This document shows, one piece after another, positions 34,191 to 42,998 of a DNA stretch of 64,000 bases (its first letter is position 1; every line of letters begins with the position of its first letter). A program made the position numbers and the translations under genes. The notes beneath the pieces were generated by a model. The model was given only the letters and a program-made list of their open reading frames with translations, searched no databases and had not been told where the DNA came from. This DNA comes from Candidatus Thiodiazotropha sp. (GTDB lineage Bacteria; Pseudomonadota; Gammaproteobacteria; Chromatiales; Chromatiaceae): the NCBI GenBank assembly GCA_023838465.1, contig JAIVEQ010000001.1:62001-126000 (forward strand). Direction: 5' to 3'.

Positions 34191-35327
34191 TTATGGGATG
34201 GGACGGTAGTCTGACTTGATGCCACTGCTTCCTTCGTTATGGGCAACCTGGAATTCTATACAGTTTCTACCGTTCGCCTTGGCCGTATAGAGGGCCTGAT
34301 CTGCATTTTCCAGGAGAAGCTCTCCCATCTCTTTATAATGAGATTTACCGAGCAACGGTAGTGTTTCACTGACCCCGATGGAGACACTTAGCTGCAATTT
34401 CGAACCCTCTTCCAGAAGAATTGGGTGAGAGTTGACCTCCAGTCGTATACGTTCTGCCAATAGTAATGCTTCATTCAGACTGGTCTGAGGCAACAGCAGA
34501 GCAAACTCCTCACCACCAAAACGGGTTGCGATATCACTGGCGCGTAGCTGGGAACGAATCCGGTTTGCCAACTCCCGCAACGCACTGTCACCGGCTTGAT
34601 GACCATAGTTGTCATTGATCTTTTTAAAATGGTCAGCATCAATAAACAGGCAGCTCAAAGGTTGCCGGTAGCGGCCGGCACGGGCTATCTCTTCATCAAG
34701 ACGTCGATCCAGGTAGCGACGATTGTGCAGTCCGGTTAACGGATCAGTAAGACCGCTGATCAGTAGACGTTCCCGGTTTATTGTGTTCTCCAGACACACC
34801 CCGCTGATGGTGGCGAGGCGGGCAAGAAAGTCAGTGGCATGCTGACGTGTAAAGCGGCTGCTCTTGTCACTTCCCAGATTGATACTACCCACCAGCCGGT
34901 TACGACAGATCAGGGGTAGCACGGCAATGCTTTCTAGAGGCTGTTGATCGCAAAACAGATTGTTGTACTCAGGTGCAAGAAAAGGACCGAGCCATGGGCT
35001 CCTCAGACGACTGAAGCGGGGGTTAATCGCCTCCATGTCATCGACAAACCGGAGAAATGGGAATGCATCCTGATTGACGCCACTGTTATGTAATAAGTGA
35101 CGAATCTCATGATCAGGATCGCACAAAAGAAGCAGGATACTCCTGATCTCAAAGGATGATTTCAGGCCATCGGTCATGCCGCCCAAGAGTTCAGGTAATG
35201 ATTCAGCGCTCAGTAGATCCAACTCACGGGCATGAAACTGCCCCAGCGTCTCCTGGTTGTCCTGCGCCTTTTGCGTTAACTCACTCAGACGTTGACGCAA
35301 GATACGATTTTCTTCTTTCAGATCCAT
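34191..35327 (-). CDS. Diguanylate cyclase with N-terminal DUF484/GAF-like domain
   Basis: The 378-residue cytoplasmic protein has a short N-terminal coiled coil (residues 3-30), a GAF/DUF484-like sensor domain (about 40-190) and a GGDEF domain (about 200-355). The active-site motif is GGEEF, with an inhibitory-site RxxD (RASD) five residues before it. It should make c-di-GMP with product inhibition. There is no transmembrane segment. Its start codon lies within the left arm of a long inverted repeat (35325-35488), so that element forms its 5' leader. Confidence 0.9.
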   Translation of the reverse strand: MDLKEENRILRQRLSELTQKAQDNQETLGQFHARELDLLSAESLPELLGGMTDGLKSSFEIRSILLLLCDPDHEIRHLLHNSGVNQDAFPFLRFVDDMEAINPRFSRLRSPWLGPFLAPEYNNLFCDQQPLESIAVLPLICRNRLVGSINLGSDKSSRFTRQHATDFLARLATISGVCLENTINRERLLISGLTDPLTGLHNRRYLDRRLDEEIARAGRYRQPLSCLFIDADHFKKINDNYGHQAGDSALRELANRIRSQLRASDIATRFGGEEFALLLPQTSLNEALLLAERIRLEVNSHPILLEEGSKLQLSVSIGVSETLPLLGKSHYKEMGELLLENADQALYTAKANGRNCIEFQVAHNEGSSGIKSDYRPIP

Positions 35328-35488
35328 TTAACCTAGAAACGTCAGTTGAACGGCCGCCAGGGTGCGTGCCCTGGTGGTCGTAGCGATGCTCACCCAATGG
35401 GTAAGTTTCATGATTGTTCATAACCTCAGTTAAACCCATCACTTGCCAGTTACTCAAAGCGCTCAACTGCTGTTTCTAGGTTTAAATG
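35325..35488. repeat. 164-bp element bounded by long inverted repeats
   Basis: The left arm (35325-35351, CATTTAACCTAGAAAC then gtCAGTTGA) is matched in reverse by the right arm (35461-35488, TCAACTGctGTTTCTAGG then TTTAAATG), about 23 of 27 positions. Inside are two hairpins: CCGCCAGGG/CCCTGGTGG (35354-35377) and ACCC-AAT-GGGT (35392-35402). It could be a small miniature transposon, or a folded 5' leader of the diguanylate cyclase gene. No duplicated target site is visible. No second copy was seen in this window. Confidence 0.55.
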
Positions 35489-35557
35489 TGCGAATGCTAC
35501 CTAGTCCTGCCTATCGGCACATAGAAAAAGTTCTTAAGTTGAATACGGCGAAAAAAA

Positions 35558-36598
35558 TCAGAATCCACTATTTACCCGCCAGCGCTGATAGTTTGGTTCA
35601 GTTATATAACCACGACTGGTGATGAAATTGATCACCTTGCGCAGTCGGTAGAAACGCACCACAGAATCAACGCGGATGACCTCATTGCCCTGCTCATCGA
35701 AAAAAACCAACGAGGGAGTATAGAAGAGTCCCAGGTCCTTGGCCCATTGTTGAGCATTGGTTCTTTCACCGCGGGGCGTGATAACAGGTGTCTCATCACG
35801 GATATCGAGTTGTACATTGTCGAAACCGCGTAGCAGTTTATTGATAGCAGGGTCACGCAAAGGTTGACCGTGCAGTACATCACAGGCGTGGCAGTTGCCC
35901 TGTTCGAAATAGACGACCATCGGCCGTTGTCCGGGGAAACGGCTCCGGTCCAGATTGTGTGGTGGTGAGATGAAAAAATCTTCTTCGTTCATGTCGCCTG
36001 GTTCAAACGTTGTCACAGCGTCACCGCGCGCCAGAAAGTCGGGAAATGACTCGTTTTTATAGTGTTTGTCGGCCACGTACTCGAGGGCGGCTCGAAATTG
36101 ATAGGGGGGATAATAGCCACGCAGCCGTAACGCCTCCTTACCCTGTTCATTAAAGAAAATGAGTGATGGCGTGAAGTTGGTCTTTTCACGCAATGAATAT
36201 TCGCGCTGAGTGATTACCTCACCCTCCATGGTGGTGACCTCCTCAGTACTCCAGATATCGATGGGGATGATGTCGAAGTGACTGCGCGTATAGGTGGCTA
36301 TGTCACTGAGCCCGAAGTTTACATCGAGCAGCATTTTACAGTAGGCACAACGTTTCTGGCCGAAGTAGAGGATGATACCGCTTTTGTTCTTGTCCAGTGC
36401 TTCTTCCAGGTCGGCGGGAAGTTCCAGAAAGCTCTTTTTGAACCATTCGGGGTATTGGATCAGCTCTTCGAGAGGGAAATCATCGAAGGCGAAGACATCA
36501 TCTTCAGATTCTATAGCTGAGGCCTGCTGGTTTATAACCACCAACAGAAGTGTGGATAAGGCGATTAGGCCTTTTGGCAGTAGCTTGGTCATCAACAT
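35558..36598 (-). CDS. Periplasmic tandem thioredoxin-fold protein
   Basis: The 346-residue protein has a signal peptide (residues 1-28, ending QASA) and two thioredoxin-like domains. The first (about 60-180) has the motif CAYC in FGQKRCAYCKMLL; the second (about 215-330) has CHAC in FEQGNCHACDVLHG. Each keeps the cis-proline strand (TPSLIFF, TPSLVFF). SoxW and related thioredoxins of sulfur oxidisers look like single copies of this domain. The inferred role is thiol-disulfide exchange in the periplasm, possibly supporting sulfur metabolism or cytochrome maturation. It is a single gene. Confidence 0.85.
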   Translation of the reverse strand: MLMTKLLPKGLIALSTLLLVVINQQASAIESEDDVFAFDDFPLEELIQYPEWFKKSFLELPADLEEALDKNKSGIILYFGQKRCAYCKMLLDVNFGLSDIATYTRSHFDIIPIDIWSTEEVTTMEGEVITQREYSLREKTNFTPSLIFFNEQGKEALRLRGYYPPYQFRAALEYVADKHYKNESFPDFLARGDAVTTFEPGDMNEEDFFISPPHNLDRSRFPGQRPMVVYFEQGNCHACDVLHGQPLRDPAINKLLRGFDNVQLDIRDETPVITPRGERTNAQQWAKDLGLFYTPSLVFFDEQGNEVIRVDSVVRFYRLRKVINFITSRGYITEPNYQRWRVNSGF

Positions 36599-36862
36599 GG
36601 CCCACCATTGTTATAGGTTGGAGCCCGGAGCTTCAGTTATCTTGTCCTATCTCTCAGTCGGTCAGGCAAGCCTACTTTTTGGGTGGGAGTTTAGACTGAA
36701 ATATAGGTTTTTTATTAAACAGGACACTACACTAACTTGCTAGAAAAGCAAAATACGTAATAGCAAATAGTGGTTGTATTGTTTATGGTTGATTTAGATG
36801 TCATTTACATCGGTAGGATATCAGACGTCATATTGCATAGATCGTTCATTGGGGAGAAATTG

Positions 36863-37420
36863 ATGAAAAAGAGCCAGCTTGGCATGATCCTATTAACACT
36901 CCTGGCTTTTTCACTGCCAGCAGTTGCTGAAGGGGATCCAGAGACATACTGTAAACAGGCAGCAGCACTCTATAAAGCAGATGATATCGCCGGTGCAGTC
37001 GAGGAGGCCAAATGGTGTCTGGACTCTCTTGAGCAGATGCTGCAGGCACAGAAGAGTGAAAAATTTGCGAAAGAAGTGGCTGGTTGGAAGCGTGGTGAAA
37101 TAAAACAGCAAAAAGCTATGGGATTCTCAAATATAGAGACCCAGTACGGTAAGGATGGAAAAACCATCAAAGTCAGCTATACCAGTGGTGGCGGTGGTAT
37201 GGCAGCCATGTTCAGCCAAATGGGTTTGGCAGGAGGAGGGGGTAAAAAAATCCGCCTCGGACGCTATACCGGAATGGTGATGGAGCAGGGATCACGAAAC
37301 GAGATAATGATTGGCCTTAAGATGACACCAGGCATGCTCAATCTTTCGAGTAGCAATGCTTCACTGGATGAACTGAGTGCATTTGCCAAGGTCTTTCCAG
37401 TCAAGGATATCGATCAGTAA
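36863..37420 (+). CDS. Secreted protein of unknown function
   Basis: The ATG at 36863 is chosen because GGGGAG lies just upstream and it starts a clean signal peptide (MKKSQLGMILLTLLAFSLPA, cleaved near AVAEG). The 185-residue product has a helical N-terminal part with two cysteines (YCKQ, WCLD) and a glycine-rich middle (SGGGGMAAMFSQMG, LAGGGGKK). The C-terminal half looks like beta strands. I do not recognise the family. A perfect inverted repeat follows the stop. Confidence 0.75.
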   Translation: MKKSQLGMILLTLLAFSLPAVAEGDPETYCKQAAALYKADDIAGAVEEAKWCLDSLEQMLQAQKSEKFAKEVAGWKRGEIKQQKAMGFSNIETQYGKDGKTIKVSYTSGGGGMAAMFSQMGLAGGGGKKIRLGRYTGMVMEQGSRNEIMIGLKMTPGMLNLSSSNASLDELSAFAKVFPVKDIDQ

Positions 37421-37431
37421 TCAGGCATACG

Positions 37432-37476
37432 CTGCAAATGGACCTGCTCTTGAGAGTAGAACAGGTCCATTTGCAG
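37432..37476. terminator. 15-bp perfect inverted repeat, terminator-like
   Basis: CTGCAAATGGACCTG and CAGGTCCATTTGCAG are perfect inverted copies separated by 15 bases. The structure lies 11 bases after the unknown secreted protein gene and before the convergent cysQ, fitting a bidirectional terminator, though the T-run is weak. Confidence 0.65.
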
Positions 37477-37576
37477 ACCGCATAATAAAAAAACTACATG
37501 CTCGTAGATTCGTTGACGGGCTTTTCGGTGATTTGTATCTATTGGCGGCTAAAGAACCGATCAATTCATCAAGGGT

Positions 37577-38368
37577 TTACAAATAATCCGACCATTTCTC
37601 GGCGTGATCGCCGAATGCAAGAAAGTGCGGATTAAGTAGAGAATCCTTGGTATTGTATCTGAGGGGTTGTAGATCAAGGGTGGTGACACGACCTCCCGCC
37701 GCTTCAATAACTGCCTGAGCAGCGGCAGTATCCCATTCTGAAGTGAGGCCTAGACGTGGATAGATATCGGCTTTGCCCTCAGCAACCAGGCAGAGCTTCA
37801 AAGAACTGCCCATGCTGAGCAGTTCATGATCCCCTAGCTTTTGCAAAAACCGTAGCAATGAGTCACCTGCATGGGAACGACTGCCGGCCACCAGAGTCGG
37901 TTGCCGACGTTTGGCTGCAACTCCGATGGCCTGGCTGGGATTCTCACCTTCCTGTTTCCAGGCACCATCACCTGGAATCCCATAGTATGTTGTTTTAAGT
38001 ATGGGTGCATAGACCACCCCGAAGCTAGGCTGTTGATTCTCGATCAAGGCAATATTGACGGTAAATTCACCGTTGCGTTTGACAAATTCCCGGGTGCCGT
38101 CCAATGGATCGATCAGCCAATAGCGCTGCCACTGCTGACGTGTAGAGAAGGGGATTTTCGACGACTCTTCTGAGAGTACCGGGATCTCCGGTGTGAGTTC
38201 CTCAAGGGTCGAAACGATGAGCCTGTGGGCTGCCAAGTCTGCAGCAGTGAGGGGCGAATTATCCTGTTTTTGCTCAACTTCAAATTCAGTGTCATAGATC
38301 TGCAAAATGGCATCGCCTGCCTGGTGAGCCAATTGCAGGAGTGTATCAAGGGAAACAGGTAAGCTCAT
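37577..38368 (-). CDS. cysQ: CysQ, 3'(2'),5'-bisphosphate nucleotidase
   Basis: The 263-residue protein removes the 3' phosphate from PAP, a by-product of sulfate assimilation, using magnesium. The inositol-monophosphatase-family motifs are visible: LSEES (metal-binding acidic residues), IDPLDGTREF, and WDTAAAQAVIEAAGG near the C-terminus. It overlaps the upstream nudE by four bases, so the two are translationally coupled; this gene order is widespread in gammaproteobacteria. Confidence 0.95.
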   Translation of the reverse strand: MSLPVSLDTLLQLAHQAGDAILQIYDTEFEVEQKQDNSPLTAADLAAHRLIVSTLEELTPEIPVLSEESSKIPFSTRQQWQRYWLIDPLDGTREFVKRNGEFTVNIALIENQQPSFGVVYAPILKTTYYGIPGDGAWKQEGENPSQAIGVAAKRRQPTLVAGSRSHAGDSLLRFLQKLGDHELLSMGSSLKLCLVAEGKADIYPRLGLTSEWDTAAAQAVIEAAGGRVTTLDLQPLRYNTKDSLLNPHFLAFGDHAEKWSDYL

Positions 38369-38916
38369 TTTTTTAAAAAATTCCTTGTCATATAGAGGGC
38401 TGCAATAGAACGCGCCTCTGTTAAGTCCGGTTGATTAATCAAGTTATCCCAATCCGAGAGTTTCCAGGGCACTACTTCGATCGGTTCGGGCTCATCCCCA
38501 ACTAACTGATTGGGATAGAGATCCCGCGCGAGAATAACATAGGTGTGGTGCCGTATGTAGGCGGGTGCAATGGTGAAGGTCTTTAACAGGGAGAGGTCTC
38601 TGGCAGCATATCCAACCTCTTCACACATTTCCCGGTTGGCGGCCTGCAATGGCTCTTCTCCAGCTTCCATGCGACCTTTGGGCAGGCCGAGTTGATAGTC
38701 ATGACTACCAGCAGAGTATTCACGGATCAACAATACCGTATCGTCGTCGAGCATAGGCACTACCAGAACCGATCCCCTATCACCACCCAACAACCGTTCA
38801 TAGATGCGTTGTTGACCGTTATCGAATTCCAATTCGAGTTGCTCTACCCGGAACAGGCGTGTTTCTGCGATGAGTTGTTGTGAGAGAATATTTGGTGTTT
38901 TTGCCATGATTGCCAT
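38365..38916 (-). CDS. nudE: NudE, ADP compounds hydrolase (Nudix)
   Basis: The Nudix box is complete: GRMEAGEEPLQAANREMCEE followed by VG, with the family pattern Gx5Ex7REUxEExGU starting at GLPKGRMEAGE. NudE cleaves ADP-ribose, NADH and diadenosine compounds. The ATG at 38916 gives 183 residues; an upstream TTG at 38937 would add seven. It resembles E. coli NudE in the LYPxxLxGDEPEP segment. It is the first gene of the nudE-cysQ pair and is divergent from yrfG. Confidence 0.93.
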   Translation of the reverse strand: MAIMAKTPNILSQQLIAETRLFRVEQLELEFDNGQQRIYERLLGGDRGSVLVVPMLDDDTVLLIREYSAGSHDYQLGLPKGRMEAGEEPLQAANREMCEEVGYAARDLSLLKTFTIAPAYIRHHTYVILARDLYPNQLVGDEPEPIEVVPWKLSDWDNLINQPDLTEARSIAALYMTRNFLKK

Positions 38917-39179
38917 GTTGGAGAAAGTTAATTTCAAGTGTCAGTGTGTCTTCATTTAGAAACGCGCATCGATTCATAATGCCCTCATTCCGGTGTATAC
39001 CGGGGTGATAAATGCGGTTGTTTCCAGATGGCTCAAGTCTGCCTTTAGGCCAGCCAATTCACTTGATGGTACCATTTGTGGGTAAAGAAACAGTGAGTCC
39101 TCTAAGGCAATGAGCAAAAAATGGATGCCCGAATAACATCAGTTACAAGACTCACCGCATAGGAAATACCTTAAAAAAT

Positions 39180-39851
39180 ATGATCGACTGGAATGAAATT
39201 GACTGTGTCATGTTGGATATGGATGGAACCCTGTTGGACCTCCATTTCGATAACCATTTCTGGCTGAAACATGTACCTTCCCGTTACGCAGAGGCGAAGG
39301 GAATGTCATTGGATCAGGCAACACAGGAATTGTTGGCGAGATACAAGAGTGTGGAAGGGACCTTGGAATGGTACTGCGTGGATCATTGGAGCAGAGAACT
39401 TGAACTCGATATCGCCTTGCTCAAGGAGGAGGTTGAACATCTGATTGCTGTACACCCCCATGTCATTGATTTTCTTGATCAGCTGATGTGTGCCGGCAAA
39501 GAGCGGATATTGGTGACCAATGCCCATCAAAAAACATTGGCGCTGAAGATGGAAAAAACCCGTTTGGCCGGATTTTTCAATCAGGTCATCTCATCACACC
39601 AATTGGGACTGCCCAAAGAGGATCCTGAATTCTGGTATCGATTGCAGAATCTTCACCCATTCGATAAACGGCGCACGCTGTTTGTGGATGACAGTTTATC
39701 TGTGTTGAAGTCTGCCAGGGAGTATGGGATCCACTGGTTGTTGGCAATGCTTAAACCTGATTCCAAGGAACCGGCAAGGGAGGTTGGTGACTATCCCGCA
39801 ATTCATGATTTTACCGAGATAACCCAAGGATTGCGCTGTACCATTCAGTAA
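39180..39851 (+). CDS. yrfG: GMP/IMP nucleotidase YrfG-like (HAD family)
   Basis: The 223-residue HAD hydrolase shows motif I MLDMDGTLLDL, motif II LVTNAH, and motif III/IV around LPKEDPEFW and LFVDDSLSVLKSA. The family dephosphorylates purine nucleotides. Location next to nudE matches E. coli, where yrfG and nudE are neighbours. It lies 29 bases upstream of the GarR-like gene on the same strand. Confidence 0.9.
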   Translation: MIDWNEIDCVMLDMDGTLLDLHFDNHFWLKHVPSRYAEAKGMSLDQATQELLARYKSVEGTLEWYCVDHWSRELELDIALLKEEVEHLIAVHPHVIDFLDQLMCAGKERILVTNAHQKTLALKMEKTRLAGFFNQVISSHQLGLPKEDPEFWYRLQNLHPFDKRRTLFVDDSLSVLKSAREYGIHWLLAMLKPDSKEPAREVGDYPAIHDFTEITQGLRCTIQ

Positions 39852-39880
39852 ACGGGCCTACTACGGGAGAGGCGATCGAT

Positions 39881-40765
39881 ATGAGTAAAATAGGATTCAT
39901 TGGAGCGGGGGTCATGGGTAACCCTATGGCGGGTCACCTGCAGGCAGGCGGTCATCAACTCTATCTGGTCAAACATCGATCCCCATTACCACAGGAACTG
40001 TTTGATGGGGGCGCTGTTTCGTGCGCCACTGCAAAAGTGGTGGCGCAGCAGGCAGATATCATCATCACGATGCTGCCCGACACACCTGATGTCAGTCATG
40101 TGCTGTTTGCCGGGGAAGGGGTCTCTGAGGGATTGACACCGGGCAAAATGGTCATTGACATGAGTTCCATCTCCCCTATAGAAACCAAGGTTTTCGCCGA
40201 AAAAATCAACCAACTTGGATGTGACTATCTGGATGCCCCTGTATCTGGTGGGGAAGTAGGCGCCAAGGCTGCCTCCCTTACCATTATGGTCGGCGGTCCG
40301 GAAGCCGTATTTGAAAAGGCCGAATCGCTGTTCCAATTGATGGGAACGAACATCACTCTGGTGGGAGAAAATGGTGCTGGACAGACCTGCAAGGTAGCCA
40401 ATCAGATTATCGTCGCCCTGACCATTGAAGCCGTCAGCGAAGCGCTCCTCTTCGCTTCCAAAGCAGGCGTCGATCCAGCGCGGGTGAGAGAGGCGCTGAT
40501 GGGTGGGTTTGCCAATTCAAGAATCCTTGAAGTGCATGGCGAGCGTATGATCAAGCGTTCTTTCGATCCAGGCTTACGTATTGAACTACATCAGAAGGAT
40601 CTAAACTTGGCTTTGTCCGGAGCGCGGGCTCTCGGCCTTAGTCTGCCAAACACAGCCACCGCACAGGAACTTTTCAATGCTTGTGCCGGGCAGGGTTGGT
40701 CAAAACTGGATCACTCGGCGATGGCCATGGCCTTGGAGCGGTTGGCTAACCATACAATCACCTGA
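39881..40765 (+). CDS. GarR/3-hydroxyisobutyrate dehydrogenase-family oxidoreductase
   Basis: The 294-residue protein has the N-terminal dinucleotide site GFIGAGVMGNPMAGH, the substrate segment DAPVSGGEVGA and the catalytic lysine in CKVANQIIVA (about residue 170). The family reduces tartronate semialdehyde or oxidises 3-hydroxyisobutyrate with NAD(P). The likely activity is 2-hydroxy-3-oxopropionate reductase, but the exact substrate cannot be fixed by eye. It probably shares a transcript with yrfG. Confidence 0.88.
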   Translation: MSKIGFIGAGVMGNPMAGHLQAGGHQLYLVKHRSPLPQELFDGGAVSCATAKVVAQQADIIITMLPDTPDVSHVLFAGEGVSEGLTPGKMVIDMSSISPIETKVFAEKINQLGCDYLDAPVSGGEVGAKAASLTIMVGGPEAVFEKAESLFQLMGTNITLVGENGAGQTCKVANQIIVALTIEAVSEALLFASKAGVDPARVREALMGGFANSRILEVHGERMIKRSFDPGLRIELHQKDLNLALSGARALGLSLPNTATAQELFNACAGQGWSKLDHSAMAMALERLANHTIT

Positions 40766-41086
40766 TAAATCACTTTGAGAAACCGGATACCGCCACCTTT
40801 CACACACAATGTTCAAATACTGCTATCTTGAGTCAAGAGGCATAGTGCTCCGTCGTCCTAAGTTATTAGTGGTTAAGCGGTTAGTACTGAAGTGGATCGC
40901 ATCGATAACAAAATGATCCGATAGGAGAGGGTGGGTGATGCTACGTAAGCTGTGCTTACTCACTCACAGGGCCTATGTTATTGTTATCCTAATAATCAAT
41001 AAGATGCTGAAGCATTTGAGACCTTGTAACTTGAGTACGGCAAGGTCGGATTTGCAGTCGCGATAGCACAAACCGGAGGAAAGAAA
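40766..41086. other. Intergenic stretch upstream of the TRAP operon
   Basis: About 320 bases contain the promoter region of the TRAP operon. A good ribosome binding site, GGAGGAAAG, precedes the ATG at 41087. No gene, clear operator or terminator was recognised. Confidence 0.5.
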
Positions 41087-42256
41087 ATGAGTGAAGAAAA
41101 ACAGGGTATTTCAGTCGAAAACGGGACTGCCGATGAAATCATCGGCAGGCGAAAATTTCTGAAGGGCAGCCTGGCTGCTGCTGCGGGTGTTGCAGCGGGT
41201 ACCATCGGCGCACCGACTGTTATCACGGCGGCGGCACCCAAGGTTGTCAAGATGCAGACATCCTGGCCTTCGTCTGATATCTGGATGGATTTTGCCCGTC
41301 AGTACACTCAACGTGTTGAGCAGATGTCGGGCGGTCGGTTGAAGATTGACCTGCTGCCGGCTGGTGCTGTGGTCAAGGCATTCCAGGTGATGGATGCAGT
41401 CAATGATGGCCTGATTGATGCGGCGCATACGGTACCGGTTTACTGGTACGGCAAACACAAGGCAGCCTCGCTGTTCGGCACCGGCCCGGTGTTTGGCGGT
41501 AGTGCGACCACCATGCTTGCCTGGTTCAATACGGGGGGCGGTAAGGAGTTGTACCGTGAGTTGACCCAGGACATTATGAAGATGGACATCTACGGCTTCC
41601 TTGGCTTTCCGATGTTCGCGCAGCCGTTCGGCTGGTTCAAGAAACCGGTCAGCAAAGCTGCTCAGTTGAACGGCTTCAAATACCGCACCGTGGGTTTGGC
41701 GGCTGATTTGATGCAGAAGATGGGCATGAGCGTTGCCCAGCTGCCGGGTGGTGAAATCGTCCCGGCAATGGAGCGCGGTGTCATTGATGCATTCGAGTTC
41801 AACAATCCTTCGTCTGACAGCCGGTTCGGGGCACAGGATGTAGCCAAGCACTACTATCTCTCCTCCTATCATCAGGCAAGTGAGAGCTTTGAATTCATAT
41901 TCAACAAGGATTTCTTCGATGATCTCGACGATGATCTGAAGGCCATCCTTGAGTATGGCGTGGAGTCCGCCAGCACCGCCAACACGGCAAGTGCGATGGA
42001 TAACTACTCCAAAGACTTGGAGACGCTGCAGGATAAGCACGGTGTGTCCGTGGAACGTACCTCCAAGGATATCCTGGATGCCCAACTCAAGGCTTGGGAT
42101 AAGATCATCCCTGACCTGGAGAAGGATCCGTTCATGAAGAAGGTCCTCGACAGCCAGCGTGCCTGGGTGGAACGCGTTGTCTATTATGAGCTGATGAACG
42201 CGCCGGACTACGCACTGGCATACAACCACTACTTCCCGGGTAAGCTGAAGCTCTGA
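41087..42256 (+). CDS. TRAP transporter substrate-binding protein (DctP family), Tat-exported
   Basis: The 389-residue protein has a twin-arginine signal (GRRKFLKGS, residues 20-28) followed by a hydrophobic run ending near ITAAAP. The mature part shows the DctP-type pattern, including the conserved arginine segment FKYRTVGLAADLMQKMG, which binds a carboxylate, and GGEIVPAMERGVIDAFEF. Such proteins carry organic acids to the membrane permease. The closest type by eye is the TakP-like (2-oxo acid) group, which is only a guess. It is the first gene of the TRAP operon. Confidence 0.92.
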   Translation: MSEEKQGISVENGTADEIIGRRKFLKGSLAAAAGVAAGTIGAPTVITAAAPKVVKMQTSWPSSDIWMDFARQYTQRVEQMSGGRLKIDLLPAGAVVKAFQVMDAVNDGLIDAAHTVPVYWYGKHKAASLFGTGPVFGGSATTMLAWFNTGGGKELYRELTQDIMKMDIYGFLGFPMFAQPFGWFKKPVSKAAQLNGFKYRTVGLAADLMQKMGMSVAQLPGGEIVPAMERGVIDAFEFNNPSSDSRFGAQDVAKHYYLSSYHQASESFEFIFNKDFFDDLDDDLKAILEYGVESASTANTASAMDNYSKDLETLQDKHGVSVERTSKDILDAQLKAWDKIIPDLEKDPFMKKVLDSQRAWVERVVYYELMNAPDYALAYNHYFPGKLKL

Positions 42257-42350
42257 CAGCCCACTACCCGTCTGTCGCAGGGCATTATCCGTTGCGGATT
42301 GTGCCCTGTGACGTCCGATGAGGCCCAAAGTAGCGTTTAAGGGGAACTCG

Positions 42351-42995
42351 ATGCTCAGCTATATACGATTCGCTGACCGCCTATCGGCCTGGTTCGGCAA
42401 GGCCTTTGCCTGGCTGATCATGGTCATGGCCATCGGTGTTGGTTATGAGGTTGTGGTGCGCTACGGTTTCAACGCACCAACCAGCTGGGCATTCGATCTG
42501 TCCTATATCACCTATGGCACACTGTTCATGATGGGGGGCGCCTACACCCTTTCGAGGGGGGGGCATGTACGCGGCGATTTCATCTACCGACTGTGGAAAC
42601 CACGTACCCAGGGACGTGTCGAACTGGTGCTCTATTTCCTGTTTTTCTTTCCTGGTGTCATCGCCCTGATCATCTCAGGTTGGAAATATGCCGAGCGATC
42701 ATGGCGCTATCTTGAGGTTAGTGTTAACAGTCCGGCAGGTATACCTATCTTTCAATTCAAGACTGTCATTGTCGCCGCTGGTATCTTGCTGTTTATCCAA
42801 GGCATCGCCCAGGTGTTCCGTTGCATCATCTGCATCCGCACCGGCGAGTGGCTTGTGGCGGCCGAAGATGTCGAGGAGACAGAGGTACGGCTAGCCCGTG
42901 AAAAGGAGTTGGAAGCGGGTGATTTCGCAGCAGGCACATCCCGCGAAGATGGTCGCGGACTAAAACAAGAATATTCCGATCAGGAGCGCAGTTGA
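42351..42995 (+). CDS. TRAP transporter small permease (DctQ)
   Basis: The start is placed at 42351, preceded by AAGGGGA; this gives 214 residues. Four transmembrane helices are visible, with the DctQ-type segment YGTLFMMGGAYTLSRGGHVR. The C-terminal 50 residues are charged and cytoplasmic. It works with the DctM subunit just downstream (3 bases apart). Confidence 0.92.
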   Translation: MLSYIRFADRLSAWFGKAFAWLIMVMAIGVGYEVVVRYGFNAPTSWAFDLSYITYGTLFMMGGAYTLSRGGHVRGDFIYRLWKPRTQGRVELVLYFLFFFPGVIALIISGWKYAERSWRYLEVSVNSPAGIPIFQFKTVIVAAGILLFIQGIAQVFRCIICIRTGEWLVAAEDVEETEVRLAREKELEAGDFAAGTSREDGRGLKQEYSDQERS

Positions 42996-42998
42996 ACC

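Noticed and set aside
41111..42328. 405-codon minus-strand frame opposite the TRAP binding protein
   Set aside because: Entirely antisense to a clear Tat-exported DctP-type protein; the length is due to codon bias of the real gene.
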